Shown here: positions 34,854 through 45,430 of the stretch, piece after piece | Layout of the letters: each line of letters begins with the position of its first letter | Position numbering within the stretch: position 1 is the first letter of the stretch | From: JAKZVK01 sp965248255 | Lineage (GTDB): Bacteria; Acidobacteriota; Terriglobia; Bryobacterales; UBA6623 | Length of the DNA stretch: 64,000 nucleotides | NCBI GenBank assembly: GCA_965248255.1 | Contig: CBDFIW010000004.1 | Coordinates: 310,001-374,000, forward strand | Reading direction: 5' to 3' | Position numbers and translations under genes: made by a program | Notes under the pieces: model-generated | Seen by the model: only the letters and a program-made list of their open reading frames with translations | What the model was told of the DNA's origin: nothing | The model's database searches: none

Positions 34854-35418
34854 TTGGCGGGACTATTGTTTGTTTCTGTGCCGCAGACGAACTTCTACGT
34901 TGCGGACAACACCGCGCTTGGCTTGGCGCTCGTGGAGGTCTTGCGAGACGGTGAGGTCATCGCTACGGGTCTTGCGAGACGGTGAGGTCATCGCTACGGG
35001 TACCGTGCAGGTCGAGAGTGTGGCACCGGGGATCTTCACCGCCAATCTCAGTGGTCAGGGTGTACCGCTGGCGCTGTTTCTGCGCTTTCGAGGAGCGCAG
35101 CAAACTGCCCAGGGTTTCGTTTACGATACGACGGCTCCCGTCGGCCAGATCGAGCCGGTGACGCTCGACTTGGGAGACGAAGACGAGCAACTCTTCATCG
35201 CCCTGTTCGGAACCGGCATGCGCCGCGGGATCGAGACCAGCGCCACAATCGACGGTGAAGAGGTGCCGGTCTCGCCGGTCGTGGCTCTCGAAGAGTTCGT
35301 CGGCCTTGACCAGGCCAACCTAGGTCCCATCCCCCGCGGTTTCATCGGACGGGGGGTGGTGGAGCTGTTGCTGATCGTGGATGGCAGGGTTGCGAATGTT
35401 GTGACTCTGCCGTTCTAG
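34854..35418 (+). pseudogene. Detached C-terminal half of the TIGR03437 module of the SBBP protein
   Basis: Directly after the TGA the same frame reads LAGLLFVSVPQTNFYVADNT and LGLALVEVLRDGEVIATG, the normal continuation of the module. A 31-bp tandem duplication then shifts the frame. In the +1 frame the module carries on (GTVQVESVAPGIFTANLSGQ, GFVYDTTAPVGQIEPVTLDL, GRGVVELLLIVDGRVANVVT) to a stop at 35418. Two independent lesions separate this piece from its gene. No start codon with a ribosome-binding site is evident, so it is probably not translated. Confidence 0.82.
34938..34999 (+). repeat. 31-bp perfect tandem duplication causing a frameshift
   Basis: The unit starting GTCTTGCGAGACGGTGAGGT at 34938 is repeated exactly at 34969. 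Because 31 is not a multiple of three, the second copy moves the reading frame by one and introduces a stop in the original frame. The lack of divergence between units points to a recent event. Confidence 0.9.
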
Positions 35419-35460
35419 CCTAGGCTAGGATCGCGTTGGCGACGGGGCGGTCGTGTCGCT

Positions 35461-35922
35461 TCAAGTCTCGCCATCCGCGCCGATGACGACGATGCGACTA
35501 AAGCCCTCTTCGAAGCTGGGTGGCTCCAGTTCGCGGGCCATTCTTCGCATGACGTCGGTGGGTACACGACGGTGCCGAGACTCGTTGCGCGCACGGCAGA
35601 CCTCGACCGGCACATCAAAGTAGATCGCCTCGATTGAGCATCCGTGCTCGCGTGCCAATTGAAGAAACGGTTGGCGGTGTTCGCGCCGCAGATTGGTGGC
35701 GTCGATGCAGGTGATGGGACGTCCGAGGTCAAGCCGAACGCCGAGGAGGAAACACAGGGCCCGGAAGATGTCGTCTTGGTAGCGTTGGTCGGCAACGTCG
35801 TCGGCGAGGAGTAGGCGCAAGGAATCGCTTGACAGGGGTGTGATGGGCTGTGCCGCGAACCACGTGGACTTGCCCGAGCCGGGTAAGCCGATGGCGATGA
35901 CGACTTTCTGAGCTTGTATCAA
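35461..35922 (-). CDS. Small P-loop kinase (polynucleotide-kinase / zeta-toxin-like)
   Basis: A 153-residue AAA_33-type ATPase. Walker A is IGLPGSGKST at residues 11-20; the pattern SSDSLRLLLADD and CIDATNLRREHRQPFLQLAR, with a following FDVPVEVCRARNESR, matches predicted kinases related to the T4 polynucleotide kinase 5' domain. The substrate is unknown (RNA or DNA 5' ends, or a small metabolite). It lies 11 bp upstream of nothing obvious on its own strand but follows fadE closely (12 bp), so the two may be co-transcribed. Confidence 0.8.
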   Translation of the reverse strand: MIQAQKVVIAIGLPGSGKSTWFAAQPITPLSSDSLRLLLADDVADQRYQDDIFRALCFLLGVRLDLGRPITCIDATNLRREHRQPFLQLAREHGCSIEAIYFDVPVEVCRARNESRHRRVPTDVMRRMARELEPPSFEEGFSRIVVIGADGET

Positions 35923-35933
35923 CGGTAGTGACT

Positions 35934-37727
<1,794 letters not shown>

Positions 37728-38182
37728 ACTGTGAGTCGGGGCAGCGTCGCAGGGGCTCACGTCTTCGAGTGTCCCGCCCAACGACTTGCGTTGTGCGCCG
37801 CCGCTTCGTAGACAGCACCAAGGTCTGCGGGATCCGAGTGGCGAAGACCGCTGGGTGGTGCAGCATCACTCCTCAGCCCAGAGGATCGGGGGTTCACTGA
37901 TCTGCGTGCGAAGCCCATTCTAACGGATTCCCGTTGAAGAGAGCGGTGGGACGTTTCGCCCCATCTTGTGCCGGTCGATCGGCGGCCCTGCATCCGTCTT
38001 TGTTGTCTTCCTCCAGGCACTTTTCCCACCCGGCGACTTCCCCAGCAGCCGGTTCAACGCGTGCGAATCGCCGGCAGCTGCCGGACAATTCACCGAGTCC
38101 TGTAAACTCTTGTCCGATGGCCCCTCCACCGTCACGAAAACGCGTCAAGTGTTAGGAGCCGCCTGAACAGACAGAGGCCCGT
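37728..38182. other. Intergenic region between fadE and the protease pair
   Basis: 455 bp between divergent genes. It contains a 14-bp palindrome (CCGGCAGCTGCCGG near 38070) but no gene or known RNA that I can support. Promoters for both directions are expected here. Confidence 0.4.
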
Positions 38183-38464
38183 ATGAACAGAGACCCGACA
38201 CAAGATTTTGTCGAGGCAATCGTCATCGTACACAGCGATTCGGCGAAGGCCGAAGTTGCCTCCTGGTTTCGCCGGCGAGATTTCGAGGTCTTGCCCATGC
38301 GTGCAGGTCTCCTTGTCACCGGTTCAGGCGCGACCTTCCGGGAAGTATTTCAGACCACGATTCAGGATCGCTCACAGGACCAAGAATTACCGGCGCCGGA
38401 GGATATTCGCCACGCCGTCGACCGGATCACGATTCGCCAAAACCCCGACTACACGGGGCAATAA
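38183..38464 (+). CDS. Small protease-prodomain-like protein, 93 aa
   Basis: A 93-residue soluble protein without signal peptide. The segment SAKAEVASWFRRRDFEVLPM and the following RAGLLVTGSGATFREVFQTT have the form of activation prodomains of S53/S8 proteases, in which a ferredoxin-like fold holds the enzyme inactive: a residue series ending in G-x-x-V or similar, a turn, and E-x-F. A comparable stretch (AAESAGLKLIAESRLGFAVA, then YEELTGGRLVTTE) occurs in the N-terminus of the protease encoded 13 bp downstream. I infer that it is a separate inhibitor or folding partner for that protease. Confidence 0.55.
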   Translation: MNRDPTQDFVEAIVIVHSDSAKAEVASWFRRRDFEVLPMRAGLLVTGSGATFREVFQTTIQDRSQDQELPAPEDIRHAVDRITIRQNPDYTGQ

Positions 38465-38470
38465 GGAGGT
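38463..38470 (+). promoter_or_regulatory. Strong Shine-Dalgarno that fixes the protease start
   Basis: AAGGAGGT is fully complementary to the 16S rRNA tail and lies seven bases before the ATG at 38478. It overlaps the stop of the preceding gene, which argues for co-translation and against the longer reading that starts at 38208 inside that gene. Confidence 0.8.
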
Positions 38471-38477
38471 TACGCTC

Positions 38478-39953
38478 ATGCCACTCCCATTCGAAACCAA
38501 ATCCAATGTTGCTTTGCCGGAAACGATTCACGGTTATATCTCCGTGCGTTCTCAGGGGGGCAAGTCTCCCCTCACACTCAAATCGGTACCGAAGAGCGCC
38601 AAGAGATATCACGGCAAATCCGCGGATGTCAGACAAGCAACCAGGGCTGCTGAGTCTGCGGGGTTGAAGCTGATTGCCGAAAGCCGTCTAGGCTTTGCCG
38701 TGGCGGGCCCCGCGGGCGCCTATGAAGAGCTGACGGGAGGCCGCCTTGTGACAACGGAGCGCCTGCTCTACGCCGAGAACGGTAAGCAGCGTTATGTCAC
38801 CCACATCGATGTCACCGGCGAAGGTCAACCGCAAGCCTGCGGTTGCGCGAAGGCTTCGTCCACCTCGGCCCGAATTGAAGCAGTGTTGGTCGAACGCCCG
38901 CGGCAATTCCATGGCGTTTCTCCTTCGCCGATTCCACCGTCGGTGAGCAGGTATCACCTACGGGTACCGAACGACATATCGGTGGGACTCGGGGCCGAAG
39001 GGGCGCACCGAGCCGGTCAATTCGGGAACGGCGTTCAAGTGGCCATGGTCGACTCCGGCCAATATGCCCATCCGTTCTTTGCCGCCCATGGCTACGATGT
39101 GCAGCCGGCGGTTGCCATTGTCCCGGGAACGAATCCGGGAACAGACCCGCACGGGCACGGTACGGGCGAGTCGGCCAACATCTTCGCCGTGGCCCCGGGT
39201 GCGCAGTTGCTGCCTTATCGTGCATCGAACAACGCCGGCCAACTGGTGGGGGCCATTGCCGGCTTCCTAACGGCGAAGGGGGCGAATCCAAGAATCTTGA
39301 CGAACTCCTGGGGTGGCGACGGTCCGTTTCCACCACCTGGTCCGCCGGACCAGTCCGACATCTTCTGGGCCCTGGAGATTCGCGACGCCTTTGATCAAGG
39401 AATCTTCGTGGTGTTCTCCGCTGGGAACGGACAGTTTACTATCGAGCCTCAAGTGCCGGGCGTGTTGGCCGCCGGCGGCGTTTATATGGAAAACGACCTT
39501 GACCTCCGCGCGTCGAACTACACGAGCGGTTACCTGAGTCCGTGGTTCCGCACGCTCATTCCAGATGTCAGCGGGCTCGTCGGCCTCTTGCCGCGCGCGG
39601 CGTACATCATGTTGCCTGTGCCCCCGGGCAGCCCAATCGACGTCGGCCGCAGTATGGCGGACGGATCCGACCCAAGCGACGGCACGGGATCCAATGACGG
39701 GTGGGCCCTTTTCTCAGGAACCTCCGCGGCAGCACCACAGATCGCCGGTGTCGCCGCGCTCATTCTCGGTGCGAGGCCGAACCTGACGCCGGGCCAGGTG
39801 ACACAGGCGATCACGTCCACCGCTACTGACGTGACCGCCGGCCGGTGCCATCCGCGATTCAACAACCCCGCCCAACCCGGGGTCGATGCTGCAACAGGCA
39901 CGGGGCTGGTTGATGCCTCGGCGGCGGTCCAGTTTGCCGTGGACAACTTCTAA
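38478..39953 (+). CDS. Subtilisin-like serine protease (S8)
   Basis: 491 residues. About 1-125 form a prodomain-like region; the catalytic domain has the triad Asp192 (VAMVDSGQ), His227 (GHGTGESANIFAVAP) and Ser416 (LFSGTSAAAPQIAGVAALIL), with oxyanion Asn317 in VFSAGNGQ. A Cys-Gly-Cys motif (121-123) links the two regions. No signal peptide is visible, so it may act inside the cell or use another export route. Spacing between Asn317 and Ser416 is normal. It forms a two-gene unit with the small prodomain-like protein upstream. Confidence 0.88.
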   Translation: MPLPFETKSNVALPETIHGYISVRSQGGKSPLTLKSVPKSAKRYHGKSADVRQATRAAESAGLKLIAESRLGFAVAGPAGAYEELTGGRLVTTERLLYAENGKQRYVTHIDVTGEGQPQACGCAKASSTSARIEAVLVERPRQFHGVSPSPIPPSVSRYHLRVPNDISVGLGAEGAHRAGQFGNGVQVAMVDSGQYAHPFFAAHGYDVQPAVAIVPGTNPGTDPHGHGTGESANIFAVAPGAQLLPYRASNNAGQLVGAIAGFLTAKGANPRILTNSWGGDGPFPPPGPPDQSDIFWALEIRDAFDQGIFVVFSAGNGQFTIEPQVPGVLAAGGVYMENDLDLRASNYTSGYLSPWFRTLIPDVSGLVGLLPRAAYIMLPVPPGSPIDVGRSMADGSDPSDGTGSNDGWALFSGTSAAAPQIAGVAALILGARPNLTPGQVTQAITSTATDVTAGRCHPRFNNPAQPGVDAATGTGLVDASAAVQFAVDNF

Positions 39954-40204
39954 TGTGCCAGGCGATCCGCGAGCAGCCGTGATCCATCGGTTGGTAGCTG
40001 GTGGGACAGCAGGTTTGTTGTAAGCACTACGTGGAGCTAGGCTGAGGGTCAACCCCGTACGGGCGTGTCGCTGCCCGCCCGTAACTGGTTTCCCAGTGGG
40101 GACGGGACTCGCTCAACCAAGCACAGCCGGCCGGCCGACGGCTCACTGGAGGGACACAGCGGACTTCAGACGCGACTTCGCTTGCTGACGCCTGCTAACT
40201 GTGG

Positions 40205-41380
40205 TCAGATCTTTTCGAAAATGCCCGCTGCACCCTGGCCGCCGCCGACGCACATTGTGACCATGCCGTAGCGGACCTGGCGGCGCTCCATCTCATGCAA
40301 CAACGTCGCCGTGAGCTTGGCACCGGTTGCTCCCAAAGGATGACCCAGCGCCACCGCGCCGCCGTTGACGTTGACAACGTCGGGATTGAGTCCGGCGAGC
40401 TTGATGACGGCCAACGCCTGGCCCGCGAACGCCTCGTTCAGCTCAATCAGGCCGATGTCGTCGAGCTGCAACCCGGCGAGCTGCAGCGCCTTCGGAATGG
40501 CGACGGCCGGGCCGATGCCCATGATCTCCGGAGGCACACCGGCGGTGGCAAAGCTCACGAAGCGCGCGACCGGGTTCAACCCCAACTCGGCGGTCCTCGA
40601 GTCCGACATGACGAGCGCTGCCGCCGCGCCGTCGCTGGTCTGGGACGAGTTGCCCGCCGTAACCACGCCGCCCATTTGGAAAACCGGCTTCAGCGCCGCC
40701 AGCTTCTCGAGGCTCGTGTCGGTACGGATGCCCTCATCTCGGGTGAATCGGATGTCGCGAGTGGCGGCGGAGCCGTTGTCGGCCATAGTGACTCTGATGT
40801 CCAAGGGCACGATCTCTTGGTCGAACTTCCCGGCTTCTTGCGCGGCCGCCGCCTTGCGGTGACTGGCGAGGGCGAACTCGTCCTGCGCGTTGCGCGGGAT
40901 GCCGTATTTGCTGACCACTTTCTCTGCCGTCAGTCCCATGTTGATGTAGACCTGAGGCAGGTGCTCCATGATCCAGGGGTTGGGAGCGAGCTTGTGGCCG
41001 GCTGTGGGGATCAGGCTCATCGATTCCGTGCCGCCGGCGATGACGGCGTCGGCGCCGCCCGAGCGAATGCGGTCGGCGGCGAGAGCGATGGCTTGCAGGC
41101 CGGAGCTGCAGAATCGATTGATCGTCATGCCCGGGACCGAGTCCGGCAGGCCGGCACGCAAGGCGGTGATACGCGCCACGTTCATGCCTTGCTCGGCTTC
41201 AGGCATGGCACAACCGAGAATGACGTCGTCGATTTCGTCGCGGTTGAGCTCAGGGGTTCGTTCGAGCAGCGCGCCGATCACGGCGGACGCCATATCGTCG
41301 GGACGGGTGGTCTTGAGCGTACCCCGGGGCGCCTTGCCAACGGCGGTGCGCAGGGCGTTGATGATGACCGCGTCTTGCAT
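40205..41380 (-). CDS. Acetyl-CoA acyltransferase (thiolase)
   Basis: A 391-residue thiolase that cleaves 3-ketoacyl-CoA in beta-oxidation or condenses acetyl-CoA. The acyl-accepting Cys lies in TINRFCSSGLQAIALAADRI, the catalytic His in NVNGGAVALGHPLGATGAK and the second Cys in MCVGGGQGAAGIFE; the internal IELNEAFAGQALAV is also typical. Length and motifs indicate a complete enzyme. It is on the same strand as fadE, and the gap between them is about the size of a fadB gene. Confidence 0.93.
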   Translation of the reverse strand: MQDAVIINALRTAVGKAPRGTLKTTRPDDMASAVIGALLERTPELNRDEIDDVILGCAMPEAEQGMNVARITALRAGLPDSVPGMTINRFCSSGLQAIALAADRIRSGGADAVIAGGTESMSLIPTAGHKLAPNPWIMEHLPQVYINMGLTAEKVVSKYGIPRNAQDEFALASHRKAAAAQEAGKFDQEIVPLDIRVTMADNGSAATRDIRFTRDEGIRTDTSLEKLAALKPVFQMGGVVTAGNSSQTSDGAAAALVMSDSRTAELGLNPVARFVSFATAGVPPEIMGIGPAVAIPKALQLAGLQLDDIGLIELNEAFAGQALAVIKLAGLNPDVVNVNGGAVALGHPLGATGAKLTATLLHEMERRQVRYGMVTMCVGGGQGAAGIFEKI

Positions 41381-41679
41381 CTAGATGCCGTCCCCTTCGA
41401 GGATGTCACAAAGGAGAGTGCTCGTTCCGATTGTAGCTTGAACCGGTGTTTGGGAGGCGCGGCTGAGACTCTTCCCGCTCGTCTGGCTTGCAGACGATAG
41501 GGTCACGTGAATCTGGGTGGGTAAGCGCCTCGCCGTCAGGGTGGATCCAGTGGCCTGTGGGCAAACGGACGCTTCGCAAGCAGGGGCTCTCGTACCGCCT
41601 TCCCACGCTAGAATGTCGGGCACAATGGCGTCAACGTCGGATAGGTATCGAGAAACAGTTTCCCACTGAGCAATCCAAC
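41381..41679. other. Region between fadA and IS3 copy B
   Basis: About 300 bp. The minus strand is open (41381-41623) but shows no recognisable motif. The sequence stops sharply at the IS3 left end at 41680, so anything once here may have been truncated. Confidence 0.35.
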
Positions 41680-41748
41680 TGGAATGGACCCGAAAAGCGA
41701 GACCAGTAGAGAAGGGACAATGAACCAGGGAACGGTAAGGAGGTTCGA

Positions 41749-42134
41749 TTGTCTCGAAGACGATTCACGAAGGAGTTCAAGCTGGCGGCCGTCCGGCGGC
41801 TCGAAGCCGGCGAGTCCGGCTCGGCTCTCGCGCGCGAGCTGGAGGTGAAGCGCGAAAAGCTCTACGACTGGCTGGCACAAGTCGAGCGCTACGGCGTCGA
41901 GGAAGCCTTTCCCGGCGCGGGGCGCGTCCCGGCGGCAGCGCCCGTGTCGAGCCCGGCCACGAAGCCCAGGCCCGCCTCGCGGAGCTGGAACGCAAAGTCG
42001 GCCGCCAGGCCATGGAGATTGATTTTTTGTCCGCAGCCTTGCGGCGTGTCGAGGATCTGCGCCGGCCGAGCATCGTCAGTGGAACCGGCGCGTCGCTGAG
42101 GAAGTACGGGCCGCAAGGCGGCAAGGCAACATGA
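41749..42134 (+). pseudogene. IS3-family OrfA, frameshifted (copy B)
   Basis: Identical to copy A through EEAFPGAG, then one G is missing in the run GGGGCGCGTCCC at about 41924 (copy A has GGGGCGGCGTCCC). The frame shifts and ends at 42099 instead of overlapping orfB at 42134. The DNA-binding domain is still encoded, but the zipper and the coupling to OrfB are lost. Copy B is therefore likely unable to move on its own. Confidence 0.85.
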
Positions 42135-42961
42135 GCACGCTGAGCACGCGCGATTTGTGCCGCTTGAGCGGACTGGCGCGAGCCAGCCTCTACCGCCAGG
42201 CCAAACCCGACAGCGAGCAGGTCGGGGAACTGCGGCAGGCCATTGTCCACGCCGCCTTGGACCATCCGGCCTACGGCACCCGGCGGACGACCCAACAGCT
42301 GCGCCGTCAAAAGCTGCTGGTCAATCGCAAGCGCGTGCAACGGGTGATGCGCGAAGAGAAGCTCTTGCGGCGACGTCGCCGCACCGTTCCGCGAACGACC
42401 GATTCGAAGCACTCGCTGCGGCGTTATGAAAACCTGACGCGCGATTTCCAACCCACGGGTCCCAACAAACTGTGGGGCTCCGATCTCAGCTACGTACGAT
42501 TGGGAAACCACTTCGTCTATGTGGCGGTGGTGTTGGACGTGTATTCGCGGCGCGTGGTGGGCTGGGCCGTGGGTCCGAACCTGAAAACCGAATTGCCGCT
42601 GGCGGCGCTGCAACAAGCGTTGAGCAGCCGGCGTCCGGCGCCGGGCTGGATTCATCATTCCGATCAAGGTTCGCAGTACGCCGCGGAAGCTTATGTAGCC
42701 ACCCTGCGGCAAGCGGGCGCGAGGATATCGATGAGCCGCAAGGGCTGCCCGCAGGACAACGCGTACGTGGAAAGCTTTTTCAAGACTTTGAAAAGCGAGG
42801 AAGTCGACTGCAGCGAGTATGAAAGTTTGGCCCAGGCGCAGGCCGAGATCGGCGCTTATATTGAGCGGGAATACAATCGTACGCGATTGCATTCGGCGCT
42901 GGGCTATCGGCCGCCGCAAGAGTATGAGCGGCTGCGGGAAGAGGCGGCTAACGCCGCCTGA
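42131..42961 (+). CDS. IS3-family transposase OrfB (copy B)
   Basis: 276 residues, the same as copy A except for Arg in place of Trp in the C-terminal YERLREEAANAA. The three catalytic acidic residues (GSDLSYV, HHSDQGSQY, YVESFFKTLK) are intact. Because the upstream OrfA is frameshifted, translation would no longer be coupled to it. Confidence 0.92.
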   Translation: MSTLSTRDLCRLSGLARASLYRQAKPDSEQVGELRQAIVHAALDHPAYGTRRTTQQLRRQKLLVNRKRVQRVMREEKLLRRRRRTVPRTTDSKHSLRRYENLTRDFQPTGPNKLWGSDLSYVRLGNHFVYVAVVLDVYSRRVVGWAVGPNLKTELPLAALQQALSSRRPAPGWIHHSDQGSQYAAEAYVATLRQAGARISMSRKGCPQDNAYVESFFKTLKSEEVDCSEYESLAQAQAEIGAYIEREYNRTRLHSALGYRPPQEYERLREEAANAA

Positions 42962-43222
42962 GTTTTCTTAAGGCATGAGCAGATCTATCGATCCGATGGC
43001 GCAGCACAAGGCGGGATGCGGCCTCAGTAGGCGAGCACCCCGCCCTCATCGTTGCGATGAGTCTGCGGCCGGGTATTCCTTGGTGGGTTGCTCTCCAGCA
43101 GAGCCCGCCTCCGCTTCCCCGGATGAGTTGATCATGCCCCCATTGGGCTGGATTGGCTATCCTTTTTCAGTCAACCGCGACCCGTCCCTACTTTCTTGGC
43201 CTCGCCACAGGGGTCCACTCCA

Positions 43223-45381
43223 CCGGACTACAAGGGCGGGGACAACAGACCGGAACTTGGCGGCGGCATCTACATCGACTTGCCGGATTGGAGGCGCGAA
43301 GAATGGGGTGACATTTTGATCCGGGCTCGAACCTCACAGAAAATCGACGGTCTTCTTATCGGGTTCAACCTCCGCAGGAAGATCGGGACGCGACCTTGGC
43401 AGCGATATCCGCTTCTATTTCATAGCGACAACGTCCCCGTGATTCGTAACGGCACGGAGCAAACCTACGTCATGCGCGCCGATTGGTCCATGGACCGCAG
43501 GGGGCAGCGCTGGGAAGGCCCCTGGCGCGAGCTAGCGGTTGTCTTTTTGTCTCGCGAGCCGGCGAGTATCGACGTCCGCTCGGTCAGCGTTGTTCCTAAG
43601 GAGGCGCGCTTCGCCGGCGCCCCGCTGGGTGTGAAGACCGAGGCCCGCGACCAAGCCTACCGCCGCACCCTTTACACCCATGCCCCGTCAAAGCTCGAAT
43701 ACCGTGTCCGCGTGCCTGCGGCAGGCCGGTTGGATGTCGGCCTTGGTGTGCTACGGGACGACGTCCCCGTCACATTTCGCGTCACGGCCCAGCCTGACGG
43801 GCAAGCACCGGAGCAACTTCTCAACGAAAGCTATTCCGACAAGGAATACTGGGGACAGCGTAGCGTGGACTTGGCGCATCTTGGGGGAAAAGAGGTCACG
43901 CTGACGCTTGCAACCGAGGCCGAGCATGCGGGAACGCTTGCCCTGTGGGCGGCCCCGACCCTGAGCGGCGCTCGCATCTCGAAGAAGCCAACGTCATTTT
44001 CTACATCATCGACAGCGCGGAAGCTGGCTACATGAGTGCCTACGGCTACAACCGGCGCACGGCTCCCAACATCGAGCGCCTGGTCGCCGAGGGCGCCCTG
44101 TTCGAGCACGCCTACAGCAATGCCTCTTGGACCCGACCATCGACGCTTTCGTTTCTGACGGGGCTGCAGCACAGCGCCATGGGCGGCATGAAAAACGACC
44201 GCAATGTTCCTCCGGATCAAGTTCCGATGATCCAGGAACACCTCCACCGCGCCGGATACCAAACGGCCCTGTTGACCTCGAACCCCAACGCCGGCACGAT
44301 GAGCGGCCTCGACCGCGGAGTGGATGTCTTGCGAGAGCAGGGCGTGGAGAAGGAATCCCGCTCGTCCGAAGAGCTCCATGCGGATTTTTGGAACTGGCGC
44401 CGGGAGTATCCGAGCGAGCCTTATTGGGTCCACTTCCAGACGACCGACGTTCACGCCGAGCACAACCCGCCTGAGCCCTTTGCGGGCCTCTACATCAGCC
44501 CCGAGCGACGCAAGACGCTCGATCAATGGACGCTCAAGCTCGGGCTGACCAACTACTGGCCCAGCTTCTCTGACCTTCGGGGCGGCGCCTTCGAAAAAGC
44601 GGGCCTCGACCGGATCGCTTTCTATAACGCCAGGCGTGATCTTTACGCAGAGTGCATGGCCCACCAGGATCATCAAATCGGTCGGCTCGTGGACCGCCTC
44701 AAAGCCAGGGACGAGTGGGAGAACACGCTCTTGATCATTGCCTCGGACCACGGGGCCGACGCAGGCTCAATCGACTTTGGCTGGTTCACCCGCGAAACCT
44801 TGCCTCCCAGGTGGCAGTTCTTTTCGGTGTTCCGGCCCGGCATCAATCGCATCCCCATGATCTTTGTATGGCCGGGACGCATCATTCCCGGTCAGCGCTT
44901 CCGCGATCCGGTTTCGATGATCGACATGCTGCCGACGATTCTCGACCTGGCCGGCTTGCCGCAGCCGGAAGTAAAGCACGGGCAATCGCTGGCGCCGCTG
45001 CTGCGGGGCGAACCCGGCTGGGAGCCCCGGCCGGTGATCTTCGACCAGTTCGACGAGGACGTCAACACCGGCGAGCTCCGAGGGTTCATCGAAGTCGTTG
45101 ACGGTCGTTGGGGCGCCTCGCTCCAGATCAACCCCGACCCGGACCGACGAAAGGAGCGAAAGCGGCCTGTGCCGATGCTGCTCTATGACCTGTGGAACGA
45201 TCCTTACTGCTTGAACAGCCTGCACGAGGAGCGGCCTGACCTGGTGAAGAAGTACACCGAGTTTCTCGAAGCGCAGTTCGAGTCGCATCAAGCCCTCGCG
45301 CAGCGCTTCACCCGCAGCGAAGACTCACCCCTCAACTCCGAACAGCTGCGAACGTTGCGGTCGCTGGGGTACATCCATTGA
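43223..45381 (+). pseudogene. Sulfatase-family gene, 5' truncated by IS3 and frameshifted
   Basis: The first frame (to about 43989) encodes a beta-rich region (GGGIYIDLPDWRREEWGDIL, and later LALWAAPTLSGAR). The second frame carries the alkaline-phosphatase-like sulfatase core: VIFYIIDSAEAGYMSAYGYN with a metal Asp, ASWTRPSTLSFLTGLQ at the active-site position, and LLIIASDHGAD. One base is missing between 43989 and 43990 (CC|AACGTC); restoring it joins PNVIFYIID in frame. The start and any signal peptide are removed by the IS3. The residue normally turned into formylglycine is not clear, since C-x-P-x-R is absent. Confidence 0.8.
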
Positions 45382-45430
45382 GTTTCGCGACTGGGACTAT
45401 CGTAAGTTCAACGGCGGCAAGGAATCCTGA

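Larger units (their letters stand above)
41680..43222 (+). mobile_element. IS3-family insertion sequence, copy B
   Basis: 1,543 bp, nearly identical to copy A (24012-25555) from TGGAATGGACCC to CCACTCCA. Visible differences are a one-base deletion in orfA, a T-to-C change near the end of orfB and a C-to-G change at about 43155. The flanks (CAAC left, CCGG right) share no duplication. The right end abuts a sulfatase gene whose 5' end is missing. Confidence 0.9.

Noticed and set aside
34870..35418. Independent 182-aa protein starting with an ATG-like codon at 34870
   Set aside because: The first 30 residues are the out-of-frame translation of the SBBP C-terminal module before the 31-bp duplication. 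It is the detached end of the upstream gene, not a gene of its own.
38208..38477. Longer start for the S8 protease at 38208
   Set aside because: It would lie inside the preceding 93-aa gene and translate it in the wrong frame, while a perfect Shine-Dalgarno precedes the ATG at 38478.
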